A stretch of 64,000 bases of DNA from Curtobacterium sp. MCPF17_002 (lineage in GTDB: Bacteria; Actinomycetota; Actinomycetes; Actinomycetales; Microbacteriaceae), in assembly GCF_003234115.2 (NCBI RefSeq), contig NZ_CP126251.1, positions 1,054,001-1,118,000 of the forward strand. The letters run 5' to 3'. The position numbers were made by a program, and so were the translations under genes. The notes below the pieces were generated by a model. That model was given only the letters and a program-made list of their open reading frames with translations, was not told where the DNA came from and made no database searches. How positions within the stretch are numbered: the first letter of the stretch is position 1; every line of letters begins with the position of its first letter. Positions 36,577 through 44,709 of the stretch are shown here, in pieces.

Positions 36577-37099
36577 GCAGGCCGGGCACGACGTCGTGCG
36601 GTGTCTCGACGAAGTCGCGGCGCGCGAGGGCGCGGATCGGCTCGTGGTGCTCGTCGACGGACGGTCCGGCACGGGGAAGACGACCCTCGGGAACGCCGTC
36701 GCCGACCGGCTCGGAGCGCAGCTCGTGCACCTCGACGACCTCTACCCGGGGTGGGACGGCCTCCGCGCCGCCGCGGAGGCCGTGGTCACCGACGTCCTCG
36801 GCGGCCCGAGCGGGTACCGGCGGTGGGACTGGACGACCTCCGCACCGACCGACTGGGTCCCGCTCGACCCCGACGCCCCGATCGTGATCGAGGGGTGCGG
36901 CGCGCTGTCACGGGCCTCGGCGGCGCTGGCGTCCCTCCGGGTCTGGCTCGAGGCCGACGACGACACTCGGTGGCAGCGGGCGATCGGGCGGGACGGCGAG
37001 GTGTTCGCGCGCGAGTGGGAGCGCTGGGCCGCTCAGGAGGCGGCGTTCATCGCTGCCGAGCACCCGGCAGGCCTGGCCGACCTGGTCCTGCGGACGTAG
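36569..37099 (+). CDS. P-loop kinase, uridine-kinase-like
   Basis: Small cytoplasmic nucleotide-binding protein of 176 aa. Walker A reads VVLVDGRSGTGKTTLGNAVA, followed by LVHLDDLYPGWDGL (catalytic/acceptor Asp region) and PIVIEGCGALSR (Walker B-like), typical of the uridine kinase/phosphoribulokinase-like small kinases. It overlaps ykoC by 8 bp, so it is translated from the riboswitch-controlled transcript. A role in phosphorylating the imported thiamine precursor is possible but unproven; it does not resemble ThiD, ThiM or ThiK by eye. Confidence 0.75.
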   Translation: MPEQAGHDVVRCLDEVAAREGADRLVVLVDGRSGTGKTTLGNAVADRLGAQLVHLDDLYPGWDGLRAAAEAVVTDVLGGPSGYRRWDWTTSAPTDWVPLDPDAPIVIEGCGALSRASAALASLRVWLEADDDTRWQRAIGRDGEVFAREWERWAAQEAAFIAAEHPAGLADLVLRT

Positions 37100-37176
37100 A
37101 CGCCGCAGCACCGCGGCGGCCCGCACCCCGCGGCGGCCGGCGGCCCGCGCCGCAGGCCGGCGGCGAGCATCGAGGA

Positions 37177-37234
37177 TTCGCGCTCAGCGACACCTCACGG
37201 CCTCCGGAAGGCGAGAACTGTCGCCCAGCGCGAA
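37177..37234. repeat. Long imperfect inverted repeat between convergent genes
   Basis: TTCGCGCTCAGCGACA pairs with TGTCGCCCAGCGCGAA with two mismatches over 16 bp, enclosing 26 nt that contain GGCCTCCGGAAGGC. It fills the gap between the kinase stop and the MHS transporter stop and is probably a two-way terminator. Its sequence is unrelated to families 1-3. Confidence 0.7.
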
Positions 37235-37237
37235 ACG

Positions 37238-38629
37238 TCAGCCCGCCGCGCCCGCGCCCGCCGCACCAGCGCCCGCGCCGGCACCCCTGCCCCGCGCCGC
37301 CCGCCGCGCATCCGCCACCGGATCGACCGCGAACACCGCTGCGACGATGCTCAGCACCGCGTACACCCCGAGGTACGCGCACAGGATCCACGGCGAGCCC
37401 CCGCCCACCTCCACGAACACGGCCGCGAGCAGCGGAGTGAGCCCGACGGAGAAGATCGACCCGATCTGGTACCCGAGCGACATCCCCGAGTAGCGCCGGC
37501 CGGTCGGGAACTGCTCCGCGAACCACGCCGCCTGCGGCCCGTAGATGCTGTCGTGGAACACCGACATCCCGACGAGCGCCACGAGCGGCAGCAGCACGAG
37601 GGGCCCGGCGTCGAGGAACGCGAAGAACGGCCAGATGAGCACGGCGATCCCGACCGCGGACCAGATCGTCAGCACGCGCCGCCCCACCCGGTCGGACAGC
37701 CAGCCCCAGAACGGCGTCGACACGAGCGACACGGCGGAGATCACGAGCACGGCCTGGAGCCCGGCCGAGGACCCCGACGGACCTCGCACGGTGCCGAGGT
37801 ACGTCAGCGAGTACGTCGTCAGGATCGAGTACAGCGCCGGCTGCACGAGCCGCAGCCCGGCCGTCACGAGGATCGATCGCGGGTGCTGCCGGATCGCCTG
37901 CCACACCGGGTACCGCTCGACCCGACCGGAATCGCGCAGCTCCTGGAACACCGGCGCGTCCTGCACGCCGAGCCGGATCACGAGCCCGACGGCGACGATC
38001 ACGGCGGAGAACAGGAACGGCAGCCGCCAGCCCCACGCCAGGAACGCCTCGTTGCCGAGCAGCGTCCGCACGAGCGTGAACACGCCGGTCGCGAGGAGCA
38101 TCCCACCCGCCGACCCCATCTGCGTGAACGCCCCGAACAGGCCCCGGTGCCGTGCGGGCGCGTGCTCGACCGACAGCAGCGCCGACCCGCCCCACTCCGC
38201 GCCGGCGGCGACGCCCTGCAGCAGCCGCAGGAACACGAGCGCGACGACGGCGCCGACACCGATGGTCGCCGCGGACGGGACCACACCGATGAGTGTCGAC
38301 GCGATGCCCATCAGCACGAGCGACGCGACCAGGAGCTTCTTCCGTCCGATCCGGTCACCGAGGTGGCCGGCGATGACCCCGCCGAGCGGCCGGGCGACGA
38401 AGCCGACACCGTAGGTCGCGAACGACGCGATGACGCCGACGGCCGGCGTCACGGACGGGAAGAAGGTGGGCGCGAAGACGAGGGCCGACGCGGTCGCGTA
38501 GAGGTAGAAGTCGTAGTACTCGACGGTCGTCCCGACGAAGGACGCCAGGGCGACACGACGACGGGTCGCGGTGGTGGACGGTGCGACGGGACGGCCTGGA
38601 GGCGCGGCAGCGGTGGTCGGGGTCGGCAT
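37238..38629 (-). CDS. MFS transporter, metabolite:H+ symporter (MHS) type
   Basis: Membrane protein of 463 aa with 12 spans. It shows the MHS hallmarks: FVGTTVEYYDFYLYATASALVF in the first helix, RPLGGVIAGHLGDRIGRKKLL in loop 2-3 and LLQGVAAGAEWGGSALL. Relatives carry shikimate, proline/betaine, citrate or aromatic acids. The C-terminus ends in an Ala/Gly run. Codons 8-13 contain a family-2 half-site (38593-38607). It is divergent from the FMN monooxygenase gene, suggesting uptake of that pathway's substrate. Confidence 0.88.
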   Translation of the reverse strand: MPTPTTAAAPPGRPVAPSTTATRRRVALASFVGTTVEYYDFYLYATASALVFAPTFFPSVTPAVGVIASFATYGVGFVARPLGGVIAGHLGDRIGRKKLLVASLVLMGIASTLIGVVPSAATIGVGAVVALVFLRLLQGVAAGAEWGGSALLSVEHAPARHRGLFGAFTQMGSAGGMLLATGVFTLVRTLLGNEAFLAWGWRLPFLFSAVIVAVGLVIRLGVQDAPVFQELRDSGRVERYPVWQAIRQHPRSILVTAGLRLVQPALYSILTTYSLTYLGTVRGPSGSSAGLQAVLVISAVSLVSTPFWGWLSDRVGRRVLTIWSAVGIAVLIWPFFAFLDAGPLVLLPLVALVGMSVFHDSIYGPQAAWFAEQFPTGRRYSGMSLGYQIGSIFSVGLTPLLAAVFVEVGGGSPWILCAYLGVYAVLSIVAAVFAVDPVADARRAARGRGAGAGAGAAGAGAAG

Positions 38630-38731
38630 GCCTCAGGAGCATGGTCGCCTCCAGGGCGTCGCGGAACACCGCGCGTAACGCGGGGTCACGTCACTGCCTC
38701 CGATGACGCGACGGCGGGGAACATGGAGCGC

Positions 38732-40207
38732 ATGAGCGATCGACCGAACCGTCCGCTGCGCTTCGCGGCCTTCGTCATGAACACGACGTCGCACATCCAG
38801 CACGGCCTGTGGCGTCACCCCGACGCCCGGCAGTCCGACTTCGACGACGTGACGCTCTGGACCGACCTGGCGAAGACGCTGGAGCGGGGCAAGTTCGACG
38901 CGATGTTCTTCGCGGACGTCGTCGGCACGTACGGCCCGGCCCGCGGCGACTACGCGACGAACCTCCGCGAGGGGCTGCAGATCCCCTCGAACGACCCGTC
39001 CGTGCTGCTCTCCGCGCTCGCCGTGTCGACGGAGCACCTCGGCCTCGCCTTCACGTCGAGCGTGATCCAGTCGCACCCCTTCGACTTCGCCCGGAAGGTG
39101 TCCACGCTCGACCACATCACCCGGGGTCGGATCGGCTGGAACGTCGTCACGAGCGCCCTCGACAGCGCGGCCCGGAACTTCGGCCAGGACCGACTCGAGG
39201 AGCACGACGAACGCTACGTCTGGGCCGAGGAGTACCTGGAGGTCTGCGCGAAGCTGTGGGAGGGCTCGTGGGAGGACGGCGCCGTCCTCAAGGACCCGGT
39301 GCTCGGCTACGCGGACCCGTCGAAGGTGCACCGGATCGACCACCACGGGAAGCGGTACGACGTGCAGGGCCCGCACCTGTCCGCGCCCTCGCCGCAGCGG
39401 ACGCCGGTGCTGTTCCAGGCGGGGTCCTCGCCGGCCGGCCGGGCCTTCGCCGCACGGAACGCCGAGGCCCAGTTCATCCTCACCTCGAACCGAGACGCCA
39501 CCGAACAGCTCATCCGTGAGACCCGCGACCTCGCCGAGGCCGCCGGGCGCCGGCGGGACGACATCGCGTTCTTCCTCGGCCTGACGTTCGTCACCGGCTC
39601 CACCGAGGCGGAGGCGAAGGCGAAGGAAGCGGAGATCGACGAGTACCTCGCGGCCGACGGCTTCCTGGTGCACTCGAACCTCGGCTTCGACCCGGACACC
39701 GGCGAAGCGCTCGACCCCGCGACGCCGCTGTCCGAGGTCCGGACGCACGCCGGACAGTCGCACCTGCAGTGGTTGCGGGAGGCCGCCGGCGACCGCGAAC
39801 CGACCATCGCCGACCTCGCCCGGCTGTCCGCGAAGCTGCGGGCCCGTGTCGTCGGGACACCCGAGCAGATCGCCGACGCGCTCGCCGACTGGCAGGACGC
39901 CGGGGTCGACGGCGTGAACGTCATCAACTGGACGCTCCCCGGCTCGTACGAGGAGTTCGTCGACCACATCGCGCCGACCCTGCAGGAACGCGGACTCATG
40001 CAGTCCGAGTACCGGCAGGGGACGCTCCGCGAGAAGCTCTTCGGCCACCCGCAGCTGCCCGACACACACCCCGCACGGCGCTGGCGCGGCGCGTTCACCG
40101 GCGGAGCCGCCGGGCCGTCGGCCGCCGGACCGTCCGCTGCCGGGCCGTCCGCTGTTCCGTCGGCCGACCCGTCGTCCGTCACGGACGCCGTGGAGGTGAC
40201 CGCATGA
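38732..40207 (+). CDS. NtaA/SnaA/DszA-family FMN-dependent monooxygenase
   Basis: Luciferase-like monooxygenase of 491 aa that uses reduced flavin. It begins LRFAAFVMNTTSHIQHGLWRHPDA and shows FDAMFFADVVGTYG, STLDHITRGRIGWNVVTS and PVLFQAGSSPAGRAFAARNAE, typical of the nitrilotriacetate/pristinamycin/dibenzothiophene-sulfone group. The C-terminal 40 residues are an Ala/Gly/Pro/Ser tail with repeated AAGPS. No flavin reductase gene is adjacent, so one must come from elsewhere. It is coupled to the next gene (ATGA). An ATG at 38723 is an alternative start. Confidence 0.85.
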   Translation: MSDRPNRPLRFAAFVMNTTSHIQHGLWRHPDARQSDFDDVTLWTDLAKTLERGKFDAMFFADVVGTYGPARGDYATNLREGLQIPSNDPSVLLSALAVSTEHLGLAFTSSVIQSHPFDFARKVSTLDHITRGRIGWNVVTSALDSAARNFGQDRLEEHDERYVWAEEYLEVCAKLWEGSWEDGAVLKDPVLGYADPSKVHRIDHHGKRYDVQGPHLSAPSPQRTPVLFQAGSSPAGRAFAARNAEAQFILTSNRDATEQLIRETRDLAEAAGRRRDDIAFFLGLTFVTGSTEAEAKAKEAEIDEYLAADGFLVHSNLGFDPDTGEALDPATPLSEVRTHAGQSHLQWLREAAGDREPTIADLARLSAKLRARVVGTPEQIADALADWQDAGVDGVNVINWTLPGSYEEFVDHIAPTLQERGLMQSEYRQGTLREKLFGHPQLPDTHPARRWRGAFTGGAAGPSAAGPSAAGPSAVPSADPSSVTDAVEVTA

Positions 40208-41550
40208 CGGACGGCGCCGCGACCACCGGGGGCGAGCCGCGCCTCCAGGCCGGCACACGCGACCGTCTGACGGACCTGCGCGCGCACTTCGCACCCGTGT
40301 TCGCGACCATCCGCGAGGGTGCCGTCGCCCGTGAGCTGGCATCCGGGACCCCCGGCGACCGGCCGTTGCCGCACGACGAGGTGCGTGCCCTCGCCGACGC
40401 AGGGTTCGGACGCCTGCGCATCCCCGAGGACCGCGGCGGGTCCGGCGTGACCCTGGTGGAACTCGCGCACCTCGTGGCGGACCTGGCGGCGGCGGACTCG
40501 AACATCGCGCACCTCTGGCGGGGACACTTCGGGTACACCGAACTCGTGCTGCTCCGACCGGACTCGGCGGGACGCGACGAGTGGATCGAGCGCATCGTCG
40601 GCGGCGCGATCGTCGGCAACGCCACGTCGGAGCAGACCGGCACCACCCTCGCCGACATCTCCACCACGGTGACGCCGGCTCCCGACGGCGGCGTCCGTCT
40701 CGACGGTCGCAAGTTCTACTCGACCGGCACGCTCTACGCGGACTGGATCTACCTGGCCGCTGACCGCTCGGGGGAGCGCGTCACGTTCGCCGTCGACGCT
40801 GCCGCACCGGGCGTGACGAGCATCGACGACTGGGACGGGTTCGGGCAGCGGCTCACGGCGTCCGGCACGACGGTGTTCGACGGCGTGGCGGTCGACGCGT
40901 CGGTCGTCTCCGCGTACCGGGACGCCCCGCTGTCGCACATCCAGGCCTTCTACCAGCTGTACCTGCTGGCGGTCCTCGCCGGGATCGGGCAGGCGGTCGT
41001 CGACGACGCCGTCGCCTTCGTGCGGCCGCGGACCCGGACGTACATCCACGCCAACACCGCTCGTCCGGGCGACGACCCCCAGGTGCTGGCCGTCCTCGGC
41101 CGGCTGTCCGCGGGGGCCTTCACCGCGCGGTCGCTCGTCGTGGCGGCGGCGGGGCTGCTCGACTCGGTGGTGGAGACGAACGAGCCGGGGGCGGGCGTGG
41201 ACCGCGGTGCTGGTGATCGCGGGGTGGGTGTGGATCGCGGTGCTGGTGTGGACCGCGGTGCTGGCGTTGACCGTGCTTTGCTCGACGCCGCGGAGAACGC
41301 GGTCTACCAGGCGCAGGTCGAGATCGGGCCGCGGGTGTTGCGGTCGTGCTCGGAGTTGTTCGAGGTCGGCGGAGCGTCAGCCGCCGAACGGACGCGGGCG
41401 CTCGACCGGCACTGGCGGAACGCGCGGGTCGTGGCGTCGCACAACCCGGCCGTGTACAAGGAGCGGCTCGTGGGGGAGTACGTGCTGCACGGGCGGGGGC
41501 CGGTCCACGCGTGGGAGAAGTACCACGAGGTGGGGCCGACGCGGTTCTGA
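40204..41550 (+). CDS. Acyl-CoA-dehydrogenase-like flavin monooxygenase (SfnB/DszC type)
   Basis: Protein of 448 aa with the acyl-CoA dehydrogenase fold. HLWRGHFGYTELVL, GNATSEQTGTTLADISTTVTP and a late HNPAVYKERLVGEYVLHG are typical of the DszC/SfnB branch, where reduced flavin and oxygen replace the dehydrogenase reaction. With the preceding NtaA-type enzyme it could desulfurise sulfones or related organosulfur compounds; that is inference. Residues ~330-356 are a GVDRGAGDRG-type repeat inserted in the helical C-terminal domain (DNA 41190-41274). A family-2 half-site encodes PRLQA near the N-terminus. Confidence 0.82.
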   Translation: MTDGAATTGGEPRLQAGTRDRLTDLRAHFAPVFATIREGAVARELASGTPGDRPLPHDEVRALADAGFGRLRIPEDRGGSGVTLVELAHLVADLAAADSNIAHLWRGHFGYTELVLLRPDSAGRDEWIERIVGGAIVGNATSEQTGTTLADISTTVTPAPDGGVRLDGRKFYSTGTLYADWIYLAADRSGERVTFAVDAAAPGVTSIDDWDGFGQRLTASGTTVFDGVAVDASVVSAYRDAPLSHIQAFYQLYLLAVLAGIGQAVVDDAVAFVRPRTRTYIHANTARPGDDPQVLAVLGRLSAGAFTARSLVVAAAGLLDSVVETNEPGAGVDRGAGDRGVGVDRGAGVDRGAGVDRALLDAAENAVYQAQVEIGPRVLRSCSELFEVGGASAAERTRALDRHWRNARVVASHNPAVYKERLVGEYVLHGRGPVHAWEKYHEVGPTRF

Positions 41551-41623
41551 GGCGGGCCGGGGGCCTCGGGGGCGTCGGTTGCCTCGGGGGTTCGGGCTGG
41601 CTCGGGCCTGGTTCGCTCGGCGC

Positions 41624-41968
41624 CTACGCCCAGCCGAGTTCGTGCAGGCGCTCGTCGTCGATGCCGTAGTAGTGCCCGATCTCGTGCACGAGGGTCGTGT
41701 GCACCTCGTCCTTGAGTTCGTCGAGGGTGTCGCACTCCGCGAGGTGCTGCTTCCGGAACACGATGATCCGGTCCGGGAGCTCCCCGAACCCGTACTGCCC
41801 GCGCTCGGTCGCGGCGATGCCGTCGTACACGCCGAACAGTTCAGAGCCGTCCTCGGGTTCGTCCTCGACGACGAACGCCACGTTGTCGAGCCCGTCGACC
41901 ATCTCGTCGGGGAGCAGGTCGAGCTCGTCGGTCACGAGTTGCTCGAACGCGTCGGCGGACATCTCCAT
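41624..41968 (-). CDS. Small metallopeptidase-family protein (zincin-like)
   Basis: Protein of 114 aa. The zinc site HEIGHYYGIDD fits HExxHxxGxxD, preceded by DEVHTTLV, as in the short actinobacterial metallopeptidases of the MtzA/DUF1025-like group. No signal peptide, so it is cytoplasmic. I placed the start at MEMSADAFEQL; upstream codons lie in a 14-bp tandem repeat and are unlikely to be coding. Its substrate is unknown. Confidence 0.82.
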   Translation of the reverse strand: MEMSADAFEQLVTDELDLLPDEMVDGLDNVAFVVEDEPEDGSELFGVYDGIAATERGQYGFGELPDRIIVFRKQHLAECDTLDELKDEVHTTLVHEIGHYYGIDDERLHELGWA

Positions 41969-41992
41969 CACGCAGGGATCGTCCCACACCGC

Positions 41993-42062
41993 GCTGACCA
42001 CTCGCGGCTGACCACTCGCGGCTGACGACTTGCGGCTGACCACTCGCGGCTGACCACTCGCG
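41993..42062. repeat. 14-bp tandem repeat, five copies
   Basis: GCTGACCACTCGCG is repeated head-to-tail from 41993, 42007, 42021, 42035 and 42049. The third copy differs (GACGACTTGCG). It lies between the metallopeptidase start and tRNA-His, so it is upstream of the metallopeptidase on the minus strand. Confidence 0.9.
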
Positions 42063-42148
42063 GCGAAGCCGCACGGCGCCGGAGGCGCCCGGACAAACAC
42101 TGAGGGAGAGCCCCGGTTGCGTCACACGCAACAGGACTCTCCCTCGAC

Positions 42149-42225
42149 TGGGGTGAATAACGGGTCTCGAACCCGCGACCTCCTAGACCACAACCAGGCG
42201 CTCTACCAACTGAGCTATATCCACC
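42149..42225 (-). tRNA. tRNA-His (anticodon GTG)
   Basis: Cloverleaf on the minus strand: acceptor GTGGATA/TATTCAC, D-arm GCTC...GAGC, anticodon stem CCTGG/CTAGG with loop TTGTGGT (anticodon GTG), T-arm GCGGG-TTCGAGA-CCCGT. Position -1 is a G opposite C73, the identity element of tRNA-His. The 3-prime CCA is encoded (42149-42151). It lies 74 bp downstream of orn on the same strand, a pairing kept in many actinobacteria. Confidence 0.97.
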
Positions 42226-42299
42226 ATGTACGAACCGGGCGACCGGCGCGACCACTCAATAGTAGTACACGCCGAGCGCCGTTCCGACCACGCGTGTCG

Positions 42300-42938
42300 C
42301 TACTCGGCCGCGGGCTGCGCCAGTCGGGGCTCCCACTTCGCCACGACCTCGGCCTGGACGGCACGCACGTCGTCGGTGCTCGGACCGGGCTCGGCGACGA
42401 ACCCGGCGCGGCGGTAGTACTCGAGCTCGCGGATCGACTCGAGGATGTCCGCGAGGGCCCGGTGCCCGCCGTGCTTCTCCGGTGCGTTGAAGTACACGCG
42501 CGGGAACCAGCGCCGGCAGAGTTCCTTGATGCTCGACACGTCGACGCTCCGGTAGTGGAGGTGCCCGTCGACGCGGGGCATGTACTTCGACAGGAACGCA
42601 CGGTCGGTCCCGATGGTGTTGCCCGCGAGCGGCGCGGAACCCTCGGCGGGGACGTGCTGGAGGATGTACTCCAGCACCTGGAACTCGGCGTCGGCGAGGG
42701 AAACGCCGTCCGGGATCTCCTCGATGAGCCCCGAGGTCGTGTGCATGTTCGTCACGAACTCGTTCATGTTGTCGAGCGCCGATTGGTCGGGCTTGATGAC
42801 GATGTCGAAGCCGGGGTGCACCGGGACGAGGTCGAAGTCGGTGATGACCACGGCCACCTCGACGAGTTCGTCGACCTCGATGTCGAGGCCCGTCATCTCG
42901 CAGTCGATCCAGACGAGGCGGTCGTTCGCAGTTGCCAT
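42300..42938 (-). CDS. orn: Oligoribonuclease
   Basis: 3-prime to 5-prime exoribonuclease of 212 aa that degrades 2-5-nt RNA and linear dinucleotides such as pGpG. DEDDh motifs: [17 protein letters not shown] region, [11 protein letters not shown] and [15 protein letters not shown]. The length fits the family. ATG start with an unremarkable leader. It is followed by tRNA-His. Four family-1 elements lie upstream. Confidence 0.95.
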   Translation of the reverse strand: MATANDRLVWIDCEMTGLDIEVDELVEVAVVITDFDLVPVHPGFDIVIKPDQSALDNMNEFVTNMHTTSGLIEEIPDGVSLADAEFQVLEYILQHVPAEGSAPLAGNTIGTDRAFLSKYMPRVDGHLHYRSVDVSSIKELCRRWFPRVYFNAPEKHGGHRALADILESIRELEYYRRAGFVAEPGPSTDDVRAVQAEVVAKWEPRLAQPAAE

Positions 42939-43034
42939 GACGTCGATCCTATTCCGCGGCGCGGTCGCCTCCGGCGCGGGCGCTCGCGCGGCCGCGCGGG
43001 CGGGGTCGCGGCCGAGCGCGGTCGAGGCGCGGCC

Positions 43035-43404
43035 GAGCGGGCGAAATGCCAGGGTGGTGCGCTCGGCGTACCAAGGTATTTCGCCCGCTCACGCGCCGGG
43101 ATGCTGCTCGGACGGTCGCCCGGGGTCGAGCGCGGGCGAGCGGGCGAAATGCCAGGGCGCCCCGCTCGGCGAACCCGGGTATTTCGCCCGCTCACGCGTC
43201 GGGATGCTGCCGGGGCGGACGCGCGGGGTCGGGCGCGCGGTGGGGCGCGGTCGAGCGGGCGAAATGCCAGGGCACCCAGCTCGGCGCTCCCGGGTATTTC
43301 GCCCGCTCACGCGTGCGGCGCGCGAGCGGGGCACCGGACACGCGAGCGCGAGCGGGCGAAATGCCCTGGTGGTCTCGCGACGCACCCGGGTATTTCGCCC
43401 GCTC
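43035..43404. repeat. Family-1 palindromic element cluster (copies H, I, J, K)
   Basis: All four have GAGCGGGCGAAATGCC as left arm and GGTATTTCGCCCGCTC as right arm. The 23-24 nt centres differ, but most keep short complementary parts (GGTG/CACC in K). All four share one orientation relative to the asymmetric ATGCC/GGTAT inner ends. Confidence 0.9.
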
Positions 43405-43410
43405 GCGGGA

Positions 43411-43442
43411 ACGGAACGGAACGGAACGGAACGGAACGGAAG
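43411..43442. repeat. Pentanucleotide tandem repeat ACGGA, six copies
   Basis: ACGGA repeats six times without error directly after family-1 copy K and ends 28 bp from the MFS stop codon. It is probably a slippage-prone microsatellite. No function is evident. Confidence 0.9.
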
Positions 43443-43470
43443 GGAAGTGGAGCGGGGGAGGGCGGCGGGG

Positions 43471-44709
43471 CTAGGACATCTCGCCGGCGGAGATGGCCTC
43501 GGCCTCGACGCGCTCCGGCTCGGCCCCGTCGTCGACCCGGCGGAGCACCTTCGTGGTGCAGACCACCACCACGAACGCGACGGCGACGGACAGCCCGGCG
43601 AACACGTACGCGGCCGAGGGTGCGTAGGCGTCGGCGAGGAGGGTGGCGACCGGCGGAGCGATCGCGCCGCCGATGAAGCGGACGGCGGAGTACGCGCTCG
43701 AGGCGACGGAGCGGGGGAGGTCGGTGGCTTCCATGATGCACTCGGTGAGGACGGTGTTGAGGACACCGAGCACGAGGCCGCCGATGATGACGCAGACGAT
43801 CAGACCGGCCTGACTGTCGACCACCAGGGCCGCGGCGAACAGGTCGAGCGCGAGGAGCGGCAGCGCGATCTTGAGCACGGACGTCCGGCGCATCCGGGCG
43901 GTGAGCATCGGGGCGACCCACACCGAGGTGATCGCGAGGCCGAGGCCCCAACCGAAGAAGGTGAACCCGATGCCGAGCGCGCCGAAGCCGAGCGGGAACG
44001 GCGTGTACGCGAGCAGGACGAAGAAGCCGATGTTGTAGAAGAGCGCGGTGGCGGCGAGGGCGGCGAGGGCGGGACGTCCGAGGGCACGGAACGGCGCCGA
44101 GAGCTTCGTCGGGGTCGGCTTCTCGAGGTTCCTGGTTTTGAGGAGCGAGACGATCGCGATGAACGCGACCGCCATGAGGGTGGTGACGCCGAAGAACGGG
44201 CCGCGCCAGCTCACGGAGCCGAGCAGGCCACCGACGAGCGGACCGACGGCGATGCCGAGGCCGAGTGCCGCCTCGTACAGGATGATCGCGGACGCGGTGC
44301 CACCGGACGCTGCCCCGACGATCGTCGCGAGTGCGGTCGAGATGAAGAGCGCGTTGCCGAGGCCCCAGCCGGCGCGGAAGTCGATGATGCTCCACACGCT
44401 GTTCGAGGTCGCCGCGAGCACGGAGAAGAGCACGATGAGCGCGAGGCCGATGAGCAGCGTGTTCTTCGCACCCATGCGGCTGGAGACCCAGCTGGTGAAG
44501 AACATCGCGACACCGGTGACGGCGAGGTAGCTCGTGAAGAGCAGCTCGGTCTGCGCCGGGGTCGCCTTCAGGGATGCGGCGATCGCGGGGAGGATCGGGT
44601 CGACGAGGCCGATGCCCATGAAGGCGACGACGCAGGCGAACGCGATCGCCCAGACCGCGGACGACTGCTTGAGGATGCTGCCCGACTGGGCTGGTGCGTG
44701 GGCGTTCAC
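43471..44709 (-). CDS. MFS efflux transporter
   Basis: Membrane protein of 412 aa with 12 predicted spans. FMGIGLVDPILPAIAASLKAT in the first helix and GPLVGGLLGSVSWRGPFFG (motif C-like, antiporter signature) mark it as a drug:H+ antiporter-type member. I chose the GTG at 44709 (VNAHAPAQSG), which overlaps the stop of the MarR gene (GTGA); this implies coupling. With a MarR repressor first in the operon, export of a toxic aromatic compound is likely. Confidence 0.87.
   Translation of the reverse strand: MNAHAPAQSGSILKQSSAVWAIAFACVVAFMGIGLVDPILPAIAASLKATPAQTELLFTSYLAVTGVAMFFTSWVSSRMGAKNTLLIGLALIVLFSVLAATSNSVWSIIDFRAGWGLGNALFISTALATIVGAASGGTASAIILYEAALGLGIAVGPLVGGLLGSVSWRGPFFGVTTLMAVAFIAIVSLLKTRNLEKPTPTKLSAPFRALGRPALAALAATALFYNIGFFVLLAYTPFPLGFGALGIGFTFFGWGLGLAITSVWVAPMLTARMRRTSVLKIALPLLALDLFAAALVVDSQAGLIVCVIIGGLVLGVLNTVLTECIMEATDLPRSVASSAYSAVRFIGGAIAPPVATLLADAYAPSAAYVFAGLSVAVAFVVVVCTTKVLRRVDDGAEPERVEAEAISAGEMS

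Larger units (their letters stand above)
42939..43470. other. 532-bp gene-free region with four family-1 elements
   Basis: No gene is supportable. It holds palindromic copies H (43035-43090), I (43138-43193), J (43253-43308) and K (43350-43404), spaced 41-60 bp apart, then a pentanucleotide array. Between them the spacer CTCACGCGYSGGGATGCTG recurs, so copies H-J probably arose by tandem duplication with flank. It separates the orn start from the MFS stop, both on the minus strand, so the orn promoter must lie at its left end. Confidence 0.85.

Noticed and set aside
43035..43404. CRISPR-like array upstream of orn
   Set aside because: The elements are 55-56 bp hairpins whose variable part is inside the palindrome, not between repeats, and the spacers are partly shared. 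No cas genes.
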